NCBI RefSeq assembly: GCF_024436035.1
Contig: NZ_JANFNG010000013.1
Coordinates: 1 to 64,000 of the forward strand
Reading direction: 5' to 3'
Length of the DNA: 64,000 nt
Source of the DNA: Streptomyces humicola
Lineage (GTDB): Bacteria > Actinomycetota > Actinomycetes > Streptomycetales > Streptomycetaceae
The notes beneath the pieces are model-generated. The model made no database searches, was not told where the DNA came from, and was given only the letters and a program-made list of their open reading frames with translations. A program made the translations under genes and the position numbers. Each line of letters opens with the position of its first letter. Position 1 is the first letter of the stretch. Positions 1-8,283 of the stretch are shown here, piece after piece.

Positions 1-50
1 CCACCATCCTCGTAGTCATCAAAATCGCCCAAGTCGCCCTCAACCACTGA
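1..50 (+). CDS. 3' end of an upstream gene (partial)
   Basis: An open frame enters from the left edge and ends at a TGA at 48-50. The 15 visible residues are hydrophobic and basic (TILVVIKIAQVALNH), which would fit the tail of a small membrane protein. Too little is present to name a family. The 109 bases between this stop and the next start hold no gene I can recognise. Confidence 0.35.
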   Translation, partial: TILVVIKIAQVALNH

Positions 51-159
51 ACACCTGACGGTCTGATTCACCCTCCGGCCGACCGATGTGCGGCGGAGGT
101 CGGCCCCTCTATGCCCGATCCCGCTATCCCGATATGCCTGGCGATGAAAGAGGTGCCCC

Positions 160-888
160 GTGCACGCCCTGACCACCGTTGACTTCCTCGTCCGGCTCGC
201 CACCGGCGTGGCCTGCGGCGCGCTGATCGGCGTCGAACGGCAATGGCGTGCCCGGATGGCCGGCCTGCGCACCAACGCCCTCGTGGCGACCGGTGCCACG
301 CTGTTCGTGCTGTACAGCGTCGCCGTCGACGACACCGGCAGCGCGACCAGGGTCGCCTCCTACGTCGTCTCTGGCGTCGGCTTCCTCGGCGGCGGAGTGA
401 TCCTGCGCAACGGCGGCGGCGTGCGCGGCCTCAACACGGCGGCCACCTTGTGGTGTTCGGCCGCCGTCGGTGTGCTGGCCGCCTCCGGCAAGCTCGCCTT
501 CGCCGTCCTCGGCACCCTCACGATCCTCGCCGTCCACCTGCTGCTGCGACCGGCCGGGCGCCTGCTCGACCGGGCCCCCGCCGCCGGGTCCGACCCCGAC
601 GCCCCCGTACGCGCAACCTTGTACCTGGTCTGCGAACGCCGTGAGGAGACGCACATCCGAGCCCTGCTCCTGCAGTCCCTCGCCGTCTCCGGGCTCACCC
701 CCACCGGACTGCGCGCCCACCGCAAGGACGAGGAAACCTCCAGCATCCAAGCCGCCGTTGAAATCAACGGCGACGTCGCCCCTGCCCTGGAGCAGGTCAT
801 CTCACGGCTCTCCCTGGAACCGGGCGTCCAGGAACTGCACTGGCATCTCGACGAGGAGGACGCCGAACGCGAGCCGGTCCTGGCCTGA
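160..888 (+). CDS. MgtC/SapB-family membrane protein
   Basis: A 242-residue inner-membrane protein. Visible MgtC signatures are GALIGVERQWR near residue 20, VSGVGFLGGGVI near residue 70 and VRGLNTAATLW near residue 87, carried on four to five hydrophobic segments in the first 130 residues. A soluble C-terminal region follows, as in MgtC relatives with an ACT-like tail. Family members are linked to survival at low magnesium and to control of membrane energetics; the precise role is unknown. The GTG at 160 is chosen because an AAAGAGGT-type RBS lies just upstream and the nearby ATGs are out of frame. The gene faces the minus-strand ArsR gene tail to tail. Confidence 0.85.
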   Translation: MHALTTVDFLVRLATGVACGALIGVERQWRARMAGLRTNALVATGATLFVLYSVAVDDTGSATRVASYVVSGVGFLGGGVILRNGGGVRGLNTAATLWCSAAVGVLAASGKLAFAVLGTLTILAVHLLLRPAGRLLDRAPAAGSDPDAPVRATLYLVCERREETHIRALLLQSLAVSGLTPTGLRAHRKDEETSSIQAAVEINGDVAPALEQVISRLSLEPGVQELHWHLDEEDAEREPVLA

Positions 889-933
889 TCCGCCACCGTC
901 ACCGGTCAAGTACGGCGGAGCCCCGCTCCGTGG

Positions 934-1341
934 TCAGTGCGCCGGTGCGGTGACCTCGTCACGCTCTGCGGTGGTCGCCGGAACATCGGCGTCGCTCAAC
1001 CCGAGCCGCAGATGTTCGACGTGGTAGAGGGCCTGGTCGAGGAGTTCGGCGACGTGGTTGTCGTACAGGGCATAGATCACGGAGCGGCCCCGGCGGGTAC
1101 CGGTGACCAGGCCGAGATTGCGCAGCAGGCGTAGCTGGTGGGAGCAGGAGGACTGCTCCATGCCGACCTCGGCGGCGAGTTCGGTGGCCGGCAGCGGGCC
1201 TTCGCGCAGCCGGGCGAGGATCAGCAGCCGGGACGGCGTGGCCAGCGCCTGAAGTGTCGTGGCCACCCTGGCGGCATCGGCCGCGTCCAGGGGGGTGCGT
1301 GGGACGGCGTTCTCGGCGGCAGCAGCGACTCCATGGCCCAT
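934..1341 (-). CDS. ArsR/SmtB-family metal-sensing repressor, NmtR-like
   Basis: A 135-residue winged-helix repressor. The recognition region reads LAAEVGMEQSSCSHQLRLLR at about residues 55-74, followed by a GRSVIYALYD wing. The last helix carries D-x-H-x10-H-x2-H (from DNHVAELLDQ to ALYHVEH), the alpha-5 metal site of the SmtB/CzrA/NmtR group, so a divalent ion such as Zn, Ni or Co is the expected ligand (inference). There is no CxC arsenic site in alpha-3. The gene is divergent from the P-type ATPase at 1453 and very probably represses it and itself; an operator-like repeat lies between them. In mycobacteria NmtR controls a P1B-4 ATPase, the same subclass as here. Confidence 0.9.
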   Translation of the reverse strand: MGHGVAAAAENAVPRTPLDAADAARVATTLQALATPSRLLILARLREGPLPATELAAEVGMEQSSCSHQLRLLRNLGLVTGTRRGRSVIYALYDNHVAELLDQALYHVEHLRLGLSDADVPATTAERDEVTAPAH

Positions 1342-1362
1342 GGCTCCATGCTACCGGTCGGA

Positions 1363-1388
1363 CATGAATCCATGAAGGAGTGTTCATG
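1363..1388. promoter_or_regulatory. Operator-like inverted repeat for the ArsR repressor
   Basis: CATGAA occurs at 1363-1368 and again at 1371-1376, and the inverted copy TTCATG lies at 1383-1388. Both can pair as half sites around the short spacer. The position, between the divergent repressor and ATPase starts, is where ArsR-family operators normally sit. The repeat is seen; binding is inferred. Confidence 0.55.
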
Positions 1389-1452
1389 CGTTCCTGTATG
1401 GTGGAGGGGCTGGAGTAGTTCCGCCCCTCCGTACCCAAGGACCACCGCAGCG

Positions 1453-3432
1453 ATGTCTTCCACCCTCACCCGTCCGGCGTTGCCCGCCGATGCCGTCCGT
1501 GACGTGGTGGCGCCGAGGCGCCGCACCCGGATCCTCGCCCTCCCCGAGGCGCGCTGGGCGGCAGCGTCGCTGGTGCTGTTCCTGATCGCGTTGCCGCTGT
1601 ATCTGCTGGACGCCCCGGCGTGGGCATGGGGGCCGCTGTTCGCGCTGGTCTATGCGACCGGCGGCTGGGAGCCGGGCTGGGCGGGCCTGCAGGCGCTCAA
1701 GGACAAGACCCTCGACGTGGACCTGCTGATGGTCGTCGCGGCGCTCGGCGCGGCGGCGATCGGGCAGGTGCTGGACGGAGCCCTGCTGATCGTCATCTTC
1801 GCCACCTCTGGCGCCCTGGAGGCGATCGCCACGGCGCGGACCGCGGACTCGGTGCGCGGTCTGCTCGACCTGGCGCCCGCCACCGCGACCCGCCTGCTGG
1901 ACGACGGGACCGAGGAGACGGTGGCGACCGGGCAGCTCGGCGTCGGCGACACCATTCTGGTGCGGCCCGGGGAGCGGGTCGGCGCCGACGGACGGGTGCT
2001 GGACGGGGCGAGCGAGCTCGACCAGGCCACCATCACGGGGGAACCGCTGCCGGTGGCCAAACACGCCGGGGACGAGGTGTTCGCCGGCACCCTGAACGGC
2101 ACCGGCGCACTACGGGTGAAGGTCGAGCGCGACCCGTCCGACTCGGTGATCGCACGGATCGTGGCCATGGTCGAGGAAGCCTCCGAGACCAAGGCACCGA
2201 CCCAGCTGTTCATCGAGAGGGTCGAGCAGCGGTACTCGATGGGCATGGTCGCTGCCACGGTGGCGTTGTTCGTGCTGCCACTGGCCTTCGGCGCAGCCCT
2301 ACAGTCGACTCTGCTGCGGGCGATGACGTTCATGATCGTCGCATCCCCGTGCGCGGTGGTGCTGGCGACCATGCCCCCGCTGCTGTCCGCGATCGCCAAC
2401 GCTGGGCGCCATGGCGTGCTGGTCAAGTCGGCCGTGGTCATGGAACGGCTCGGTCAGGTCGACCAGGTGGCTCTGGACAAGACCGGCACCCTGACCGAGG
2501 GCACTCCCAAGGTGACCGACGTACGACCGCTGGCCGACTCGGGTCTGGCCGAGGACGATCTGCTGGCGCTGGCCGCGGCGGCCGAGCACCCCAGTGAGCA
2601 CCCGCTGGCCCGCGCCGTCGTGGACGCCGCCCATGCCCGAGGCCTGCAGATCCCGCTGGTGGAGGATTTCCACTCCGCCCCCGGCACCGGTGTCACCGCG
2701 ACCGTGGGCGGCCGCGCGGTCGCGGTCGGCAGCCCCGCCCGGCTGTTGAGCGGCCGCGACGACCACCCGGCCGTCGCGCTCGCCGCGCAGCTGGAGCAGG
2801 ACGGCCGCACCGCCATGGTGGTCGAGGTGGACGACACCCCCGTCGGGGTACTCGGCATCGCCGACCGGCTGCGAGACGAGGCCGCTGACACCGTCAGCGC
2901 GCTCTCCAGCCTCACCGGTACCGGCCCGGTCCTGGTTACCGGGGACAACCCGCGCGCCGCAGCCCGACTCGCGGACGAGGTCGGCATCACGGATGTGCGG
3001 GCCGGTCTGCTGCCGCAGGACAAGGTCCATGCCGTGCACGAGCTGGAGCAGGCGGGCCGCAAGGTGCTCGTGGTCGGAGACGGCGTCAACGACGCCCCCG
3101 CGCTCGCAGCCGCCCACACGGGCATCGCCATGGGCCGGGCCGGATCTGACCTCGCGTTGGAGACTGCCGATGCCGTCGTGGTGCGCGACGAACTCGCCAC
3201 CATCCCCACGGTCGTGGCGCTCTCCCGCCGGGCCCGCAGGCTGGTCGTCCAGAACCTGATCATCGCCTCGGTGTTCATCACCGGGCTGGTCATCTGGGAC
3301 CTGGCCGGAACCCTCCCGCTGCCGCTCGGTGTCGCGGGCCATGAGGGCTCCACCGTCATCGTCGGCCTCAACGGCCTGCGCCTGCTGGCCGATGCCGCCT
3401 GGCGCCGTGCTCGCACCGGCCAGGCGTCGTGA
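1453..3432 (+). CDS. P1B-4 type metal-transporting ATPase (CtpD/CoaT-like)
   Basis: A 659-residue heavy-metal export ATPase without an N-terminal HMA domain. The phosphorylation motif DKTGTLTEG begins at about residue 342 and GDGVNDAP lies near residue 542. The transmembrane metal site reads SPC (about residue 298) instead of CPC, and the C-terminal helix carries HEGST (about 630) followed by LNGLRLL. SPC plus HEGS/GT defines the P1B-4 subclass, which exports Co, Ni, Fe or Zn depending on the member. The ATG at 1453 is taken as the start because the frame upstream of it crosses the operator and the divergent repressor gene. The stop overlaps the next gene's GTG, so the two are translationally coupled. 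Confidence 0.92.
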   Translation: MSSTLTRPALPADAVRDVVAPRRRTRILALPEARWAAASLVLFLIALPLYLLDAPAWAWGPLFALVYATGGWEPGWAGLQALKDKTLDVDLLMVVAALGAAAIGQVLDGALLIVIFATSGALEAIATARTADSVRGLLDLAPATATRLLDDGTEETVATGQLGVGDTILVRPGERVGADGRVLDGASELDQATITGEPLPVAKHAGDEVFAGTLNGTGALRVKVERDPSDSVIARIVAMVEEASETKAPTQLFIERVEQRYSMGMVAATVALFVLPLAFGAALQSTLLRAMTFMIVASPCAVVLATMPPLLSAIANAGRHGVLVKSAVVMERLGQVDQVALDKTGTLTEGTPKVTDVRPLADSGLAEDDLLALAAAAEHPSEHPLARAVVDAAHARGLQIPLVEDFHSAPGTGVTATVGGRAVAVGSPARLLSGRDDHPAVALAAQLEQDGRTAMVVEVDDTPVGVLGIADRLRDEAADTVSALSSLTGTGPVLVTGDNPRAAARLADEVGITDVRAGLLPQDKVHAVHELEQAGRKVLVVGDGVNDAPALAAAHTGIAMGRAGSDLALETADAVVVRDELATIPTVVALSRRARRLVVQNLIIASVFITGLVIWDLAGTLPLPLGVAGHEGSTVIVGLNGLRLLADAAWRRARTGQAS

Positions 3433-3842
3433 ACCGCCGCCACCGCAAGGCCGCTCCCACCGGCTCGGGGCCGGCCCGCTGCACCGTCACCGTCACCGTC
3501 TGCCGGGGGTGCTGCTGCGGCACACCCAAGATCCCCGGACTCGACCACGCCGCCCAGCTCGCCGGCCTGCGCCAAGCCATCGCAGACGAGGCCCGGTTGA
3601 GGGTCGCCGACTGCCTCGACGCCTGCGAGCACGCCAACGTCATCGCCGTCCAGCCATCGGCGGAAGGCCGTAAGGCCGGAGGGCGCCCGGTCTGGCTCGG
3701 TCTGGTCAACGATGCGGAAGCCGCCCGCGACATCACGGCATGGGTCCAGGCCGGCGGCCCCGGCATCGCCGACCCGCCCGACATCCTCGACCTCTACGCC
3801 TTCAGCCCTTCCCGCCGTATCCGGCAGACCCTCAGGGACTGA
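3429..3842 (+). CDS. Thioredoxin-fold (2Fe-2S) ferredoxin-like protein
   Basis: A 137-residue soluble protein with CRGCCCGT at about residues 25-32 and DCLDAC at about 61-66. This is the cysteine layout of small thioredoxin-fold 2Fe-2S ferredoxin domains. The GTG overlaps the ATPase TGA in a GTGA arrangement, so it is made together with the pump and may serve as a metal or redox partner (inference). P1B-4 pump genes in mycobacteria are also found beside thioredoxin genes. The last 11 bases overlap the 3' end of the minus-strand membrane gene. A specific biochemical role is not known to me. Confidence 0.75.
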   Translation: MNRRHRKAAPTGSGPARCTVTVTVCRGCCCGTPKIPGLDHAAQLAGLRQAIADEARLRVADCLDACEHANVIAVQPSAEGRKAGGRPVWLGLVNDAEAARDITAWVQAGGPGIADPPDILDLYAFSPSRRIRQTLRD

Positions 3843-4761
3843 ACAGGCCCGCTCCCACCACGTCGGCAACCGATGCCGGGGATGTGACAGGCCGTTCGAA
3901 GCCCTGGAGCACTCCACCCAGCACAAAGCACAACGCCCCGGCGAGAGTGCCCCAGTTCGCCGCGGTCACATCGACCATGACCCCATTCGCCGGGCGGGTG
4001 TAGGCCGCAAAAGCCGACACGAGGAACAGGACGGACCCGAGCTGGTTGGCCGCGACGACCCACCAGCCCAGGTCCTGCACCCGGATGCCGAGTCGGCCGT
4101 GGCACACCTCGACCAGCGCGAGGTGCCCGGAGACCAGGAACAGTACGCAACCGATCATGTCGGGGCCCCAGACCAGCTCGTTCGTCCGCTGCGCCGAGAG
4201 GCCATGGAAAAACGAGTCCACCAGGTTGACCCCGAAGACGAGGGTGCCGGTGAAGAGCAGGAAGGTGCTGAGCCAGTCGATGCGTCTCGGCTCGTAGCTC
4301 CACCACCGCCAGCGAGGCGTGACCAGCTCATGGGGTCCGTTCTCCGGACGGGGGGAATTGATCACCTGGAGCAGGGAGGCATAGCCGCCGGTGTTGAAGA
4401 ACAGCCCGCCCACGAAGTAGATGACAGCGCACGTGCTCGCGTCGCCCGACCCGAACTCGGCCACCGCGGCACCGAGTACGAAGAGGGCTCCACCGATCGC
4501 AAACGCCCAGGACGCGATCGCGTTGAGCCTGCGCAGACGGCTCCGTGCCGCGAGGTCCGCGTGGCGGGGGACACCTTGCGGATTCTCCGCCGAGCTGACC
4601 ATGACCGCACCGCGCTTGCGCGCGAGGCGGGACTCCCACACCGCCGTTCCGCCCTCGTCGAGCGGTCGAGTGATACGTGTGGTGAACGGCCCTGCGCCTT
4701 CGGTCCGCTCTTCGGCCCGCTCTTCGGTTCGCTCGTCAGTTTGCTCGTCAGTTCCGGCCAT
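3832..4761 (-). CDS. Multi-spanning membrane protein, possibly YrhK-like
   Basis: A 309-residue membrane protein of unassigned function. The N terminus is a low-complexity Glu/Arg/Thr run (TDERTEERAEERTEG) encoded by imperfect 12-base repeats at about 4700-4750. It is followed by about seven hydrophobic segments, including two (IGGALFVLGAAV and LGSVLFLVSAF) that look like repeated YrhK-type helices. The hydrophilic head suggests a cytoplasmic N-terminal tail of variable length. It overlaps the ferredoxin-like gene by 11 bases at its 3' end and is divergent from the esterase gene across a 300-base gap. The family call is tentative. Confidence 0.6.
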   Translation of the reverse strand: MAGTDEQTDERTEERAEERTEGAGPFTTRITRPLDEGGTAVWESRLARKRGAVMVSSAENPQGVPRHADLAARSRLRRLNAIASWAFAIGGALFVLGAAVAEFGSGDASTCAVIYFVGGLFFNTGGYASLLQVINSPRPENGPHELVTPRWRWWSYEPRRIDWLSTFLLFTGTLVFGVNLVDSFFHGLSAQRTNELVWGPDMIGCVLFLVSGHLALVEVCHGRLGIRVQDLGWWVVAANQLGSVLFLVSAFAAYTRPANGVMVDVTAANWGTLAGALCFVLGGVLQGFERPVTSPASVADVVGAGLFSP

Positions 4762-5061
4762 CAGCTGAGCCTAACGTCGTGGCGCCAGAGCCTCGCAGGT
4801 GGTGCGAGGCTCATGAATTTTCCGAATTGCGGTGTTATCAACCCATGTGGCGGAATGCCGGGCCAGGCGCGAAGCGGTTCCACGATCCGTGTTGCAATTT
4901 GCCGATCACCAGGCCGCGACTTCGTTACAGTTCATCCGCCTTCCTGCTCGGGGGCGCCTCGCGTGCCCAAGCGCCCCTCCCGGCCACCTACATTTGAGAG
5001 CCGTGACCACACAGCGGGCGCCCATGAAGTGCCGAGCCGATCGAGAGCAGGAGAGCAGCGG
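4762..5061. other. Divergent intergenic region with a strong hairpin
   Basis: This 300-base gap separates the minus-strand membrane gene from the plus-strand esterase, so promoters for both should lie here. It contains a perfect 10-base-pair hairpin, GAGCCTCGCA (4788-4797) with TGCGAGGCTC (4803-4812) around a 5-base loop, followed by a short AT stretch. No plus-strand gene ends upstream of it, so it is not an ordinary terminator. I found no short ORF with a convincing start. Confidence 0.5.
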
Positions 5062-6201
5062 GTGAGTCTGACCGGAACGCCGTTCTTCGTCGTGCTGATC
5101 GCCGTCACGGTGGTGGTGATCGCCGGCACTCTCGTGTTCTGGTCGATAGTCCCCGGGCCGAGGCTGATGCGCGGGCTGGCCCGGCTGGTCATGATCCTGC
5201 TGTGCCAGCTGACCGCGATCGCCGTCGTCGCGACATGGATCAACACCAGCTATGGCCTGTACTCCTCGTGGAGCGACCTGTTCGGCACCAACACCAACCC
5301 CGACAGCGCCGCCATGCCGGGCCCGCCGCCGACCCGCGCCCAGTTCACACACGCCCAAGGCGGCACGCCGGCGGGCGGGTTGCTCGACACCTACTTTCAC
5401 GGCCCGCACTCCCAGCTGTCAGGACAGGTCATCGTCTGGACCCCACCCCAGTACGACGAGCCCGGGTACGCCACCGCGCGCTTTCCCGTGCTGATGCTGC
5501 TGCACGGCGTGCCGGGATCCCCGCAGTCCTGGCTTGAACACGGAGGCATGCCGGACGACTTCAAGAACCTCGTCGCCCAGAACCACGCGCACCCGTTCAT
5601 CCTCGTCATGCCCGTCGTCAACCCGGGCAGCGTCGACACCGACTGCAGCGACGTGCCCAACCGCAAGGTCGCCACCTGGCTCGCCGCCGACGTACCCGAG
5701 CTGATCAGCCAGAAGTTCCGGACCATCACCGGCCCCAGGGGCTGGGGCGTGATGGGCTTCTCCACCGGCGGATACTGTGCCGCCAAGCTTCCGTTGCAGT
5801 ATCCCCACGTCTTCGGCGCCGGAGCCGCGCTCGACCCCGATCCGCTGACCGGGGACCCGGACGTCATCAGCGACCCGCAGCTGCGCCGGCGCAACAGCCC
5901 TACCTGGCTTGTGCAGCACACCAAGGCCGACGTCGATCTCTTCCTCGCCACCTCCCGGCAGGACCCGGACAGCCCGCCCCGCTACCTCGCGCAGTTCGCT
6001 CAGGCCGCCGCCGCCTCGGGCAGTGGGGTGCGTGTGCAGACAACGGTGCTGCCGACCGGCGGCCACAACTACAACACGTGGACGAGCCTGTATCCGGCCG
6101 CGTTCGGCTGGCTCAGCGATTGGCTCGACACACCGCAGCATCCGGCGACCATGCTTGCCGGCGCGCGGAACGCCGGACAAAGCTGGCCTGCCCAGCGCTA
6201 G
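5062..6201 (+). CDS. Membrane-anchored esterase, alpha/beta-hydrolase (antigen 85/esterase D type)
   Basis: A 379-residue protein with two or three N-terminal membrane segments (residues 5-60), so the catalytic domain is probably held outside the membrane. The nucleophile elbow is GFSTGGY with Ser at about residue 234. LLHGVPGSPQSW gives the oxyanion region, a DPDPLTGDPD stretch could supply the acid, and GGHNYNTW supplies the catalytic His near the end. This layout matches the PF00756 putative esterase group. The GTG at 5062 is preferred because a GGAG lies just upstream and the first hydrophobic segment starts immediately. The open frame continues far upstream without coding support. Substrate unknown. 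Confidence 0.8.
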   Translation: MSLTGTPFFVVLIAVTVVVIAGTLVFWSIVPGPRLMRGLARLVMILLCQLTAIAVVATWINTSYGLYSSWSDLFGTNTNPDSAAMPGPPPTRAQFTHAQGGTPAGGLLDTYFHGPHSQLSGQVIVWTPPQYDEPGYATARFPVLMLLHGVPGSPQSWLEHGGMPDDFKNLVAQNHAHPFILVMPVVNPGSVDTDCSDVPNRKVATWLAADVPELISQKFRTITGPRGWGVMGFSTGGYCAAKLPLQYPHVFGAGAALDPDPLTGDPDVISDPQLRRRNSPTWLVQHTKADVDLFLATSRQDPDSPPRYLAQFAQAAAASGSGVRVQTTVLPTGGHNYNTWTSLYPAAFGWLSDWLDTPQHPATMLAGARNAGQSWPAQR

Positions 6202-6525
6202 GACGCAATCGAGTCCCTCCTCACTTTCCCGTATCAGGCGAAGGGTAGCCATACTTCGGGCAACGCCGTTGCCCGCCGGCCGAGCGCCCCGGCAGCCGGC
6301 ACCGCATGCCGCCGATCGGCATGCAGTGCGAAAGAAACGTGAACGTGGCAGACTCCGAAGGGAGTCATGCTTCTACAGCCCTGTAAAAGCATGGTGCGGC
6401 CGGCGGCGATGTGGCAGGGCGGCCCGCCTCGTCGGCAGCAGGTCGGGCAAGCTACATCCAGTGACACCTGTCGCGCCACGTCCTGAACCGAGCCCCGACC
6501 GGTCCCGTCTCTTGAAAGTGAAACC
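6202..6525. other. Intergenic region with two palindromes
   Basis: This 324-base gap carries GACTCC-GAAG-GGAGTC at about 6350-6365 and, touching it, a 13-base-arm palindrome at 6366-6393 (CATGCTTCTACAG, 2-base centre, CTGTAAAAGCATG; one mismatched pair). The second looks like a repressor operator containing TACAG/CTGTA half sites. No ORF here has coding character. The dedA promoter should lie in this gap. Confidence 0.45.
6366..6393. promoter_or_regulatory. Operator-like 28-base palindrome upstream of dedA-like gene
   Basis: The arms CATGCTTCTACAG and CTGTAAAAGCATG pair at 12 of 13 positions around CC. It lies about 130 bases upstream of the DedA-family start. No regulator gene sits next to it, so the protein that would bind is unknown. 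Confidence 0.4.
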
Positions 6526-7173
6526 GTGCAGAACTTCATCGCCAGCTATGGCTACCTCGCAGTGTTCCTGTTGATGCTGGCGGAGTCGGCGTGCATCCCG
6601 ATCCCGTCCGAACTGATCATGCTGTTTGGCGGTGCGCTCGCCGCCGGGGCGGTGGCCGGTACCCACCTGAACCTGGTCCTGGTCATCGTGGCCGGGGTGG
6701 CCGGAAACCTGGTCGGCAGCTATCTGGCGTGGGCCGTGGGCCGCTACGGCGGGCAGGCTGCGCTGCATCGGTGGGGCCGTCGGCTGAGGCTGCGGGAGCA
6801 CGACCTGGACAAGGCCAACGCCTGGTTCAACAAGTACGGGCCCGCGGCAGTGGGCCTCGGACGCGTACTGCCGGTGATCCGCACGTTCATTTCCCTGCCC
6901 GCCGGAATCGCGGCCATGAGTCCGGTGCGCTTCGGGATCTACACCACCATCGGCTGCATCCCCTGGACCGCCCTGCTCGCATGGGCCGGTTACGCGGTCG
7001 GCCGCAACTGGCAGACCATCGCCGACGACTTCCACGGCCCCACCTATGTCATCGCAGGCATCGTCGCCGTCGCGGCAGTCGTCGGTGTCATCGTCTACAT
7101 CCGACGTCACAAGGCCGAGGACGACGCGCCGCCGGCGGACCGCAGCCGTCGTCACGCGGCGAAGTCCCGCTGA
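6526..7173 (+). CDS. DedA-family (VTT domain) membrane protein
   Basis: A 215-residue polytopic membrane protein. The N-terminal half reads MLAESACIPIPSELIMLFGG, the hallmark acidic and proline residues of DedA proteins. GRVLPVIRTFISLPAGIAAM at about residues 120-140 is the second conserved block with its essential arginines. Four to five membrane segments and a basic C-terminal tail follow. DedA proteins act in lipid-carrier flipping and envelope homeostasis; the C55-P or phospholipid substrate cannot be read from sequence. The GTG at 6526 has only a weak RBS. A strong hairpin lies 23 bases after the stop. Confidence 0.88.
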   Translation: MQNFIASYGYLAVFLLMLAESACIPIPSELIMLFGGALAAGAVAGTHLNLVLVIVAGVAGNLVGSYLAWAVGRYGGQAALHRWGRRLRLREHDLDKANAWFNKYGPAAVGLGRVLPVIRTFISLPAGIAAMSPVRFGIYTTIGCIPWTALLAWAGYAVGRNWQTIADDFHGPTYVIAGIVAVAAVVGVIVYIRRHKAEDDAPPADRSRRHAAKSR

Positions 7174-7195
7174 CACCGGCGGACCGGCGGAGAGG

Positions 7196-7218
7196 CGGCC
7201 GCCTTCGTGGGGCGGCCG
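7196..7218 (+). terminator. Probable terminator of dedA-like gene
   Basis: CGGCCGCC (7196-7203) pairs perfectly with GGCGGCCG (7211-7218) around a 7-base loop, shortly after the dedA-like stop. No T-run follows, which is common for Streptomyces terminators. Confidence 0.5.
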
Positions 7219-7224
7219 GAACCG

Positions 7225-7569
7225 CAGGGCTTAGCTTCTGGACGTCTCGGCGACGATCCCGACGCGGTCCGGCGCCTGCTCGCCACCGACCTGCACTACC
7301 CTCCGGTCGGCGGCACCGATGCCCTGCGTGACCTGACCTGATCGCCGCCTGGCACGGCGCCGCACCGGGCAATGCCCTGGTCACTGCGGGCGCCGCCGAA
7401 GCCAACGCCATCACCGTCTCCAGCCTCGTGGGCCCGGGCGATCACGTCGTCGCCATGGAGCCCGGCTACCACTGCGCCGCGTCGCAGCCTCCGCGCCGGC
7501 CTCCGGCCAAAGAGGGCACGAAACGTCAAGTTCATCAACTCGCCGTTCATCGACGTGCGTTGTTATTGA
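7225..7569 (+). pseudogene. Remnant of a PLP-dependent aminotransferase (class I/II)
   Basis: The first frame reads ATDLHYPPVGGTDALRDLT and stops at 7336-7338. In the adjacent frame the protein continues as LIAAWHGAAPGNALVTAGAA, then EANAITVSSLVGPGDHVVAM and EPGYH. The join is explained by a 5-base duplication (ACCTGACCTG at 7331-7340). This is the N-terminal cofactor-binding part of a fold-type I aminotransferase; the catalytic lysine domain is absent. After EPGYH the frame breaks again. No start codon with RBS remains, so the gene is dead. Confidence 0.7.
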
Positions 7570-7805
7570 AGTATTGACCGCCCGGTGTCAACTCGGTACG
7601 GTCTCGGGCGACACCACGCTTCGTGGTGGCACAGTTCGCGCTGGTGAACCGCGCCTGTTCGGCACCTCTGGAAGCTCAGCGCCACAGCGCCGCACCACCC
7701 CCTTGCGGCGTTGCGGGGCCGGTCCGGCCTGCCCGAAGAAACACCTCGGACACCGGACGTCCCCAGCTCGCCCCCGTCGTCACCCCCTGATGGAAGGGCA
7801 CCACG

Positions 7806-8108
7806 TTGCTGCGAACACCTGGCACCAGACACCTGACCTCCCGTCACCGCCCCGGGCTTGTGGCCGCTGCCGCCACGGCGCTGCTGTTCGGCGGTGCGCT
7901 GGCCGCCCCTGCCGGCGCTTCGGCCGCGTGAACGGTTCGACGGAGGGCGTGACCATCGTCGGCGGTCACGAGTACGCGGAGACGGTCACCGACCCCGCAC
8001 CGAGCAGCGGTTGGGTGGCCAGGGCGCGTCCACCGGTGGAGCAACAACTTCGGCAGCGACAGCGGCGGTTGTGTGACCCACCACACCAGCGCCGGCAACC
8101 AAGGCTGA
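7806..8108 (+). pseudogene. Remnant of a secreted protein with signal peptide and HEYAE motif
   Basis: A TTG at 7806 opens a clear signal peptide (hydrophobic core AAAATALLFGGALAAPAGA) that runs into a TGA at 7929. The downstream protein is spread over other frames: GGHEYAETVTDPAPSSGW in one, GQGASTG in a second, and WSNNFGSDSGGCVTHHTSAG in a third, ending at 8106-8108. HEYAE(T/S)-TDP followed by a WSN--GGC--H end is the pattern of a family of Streptomyces secreted peptidase-like proteins (recalled, not searched). At least three frame changes or deletions are needed to restore it. Its own terminator hairpin is still present. Confidence 0.6.
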
Positions 8109-8135
8109 CCCGGGTGTCGTTGCCCCGGTGAGGTT

Positions 8136-8174
8136 CCGCCGCTGCTCCGTGACCACGCCCCGGAGCAGCGGCGG
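8136..8174 (+). terminator. Strong hairpin terminator of the decayed secreted-protein gene
   Basis: CCGCCGCTGCTCC (8136-8148) pairs perfectly with GGAGCAGCGGCGG (8162-8174), a 13-base-pair stem with a 13-base loop, 28 bases after the pseudogene stop. Confidence 0.65.
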
Positions 8175-8283
8175 CCATGGCGCCGGAGGGCGCCGGGAAG
8201 CGCCGCAGGAGGAACGTCGTGCCGCGCCCTCCTGCCGGGCACTGCCCGCCGCCGTGCTGCCGCATGCCTCGGGCAGTCCGAGT

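Noticed and set aside
3712..5061. N-terminal extension of the esterase frame
   Set aside because: It runs antisense through the membrane protein gene at 3832-4761 and across a hairpin; the GTG at 5062 has an RBS and leads directly into a membrane anchor.
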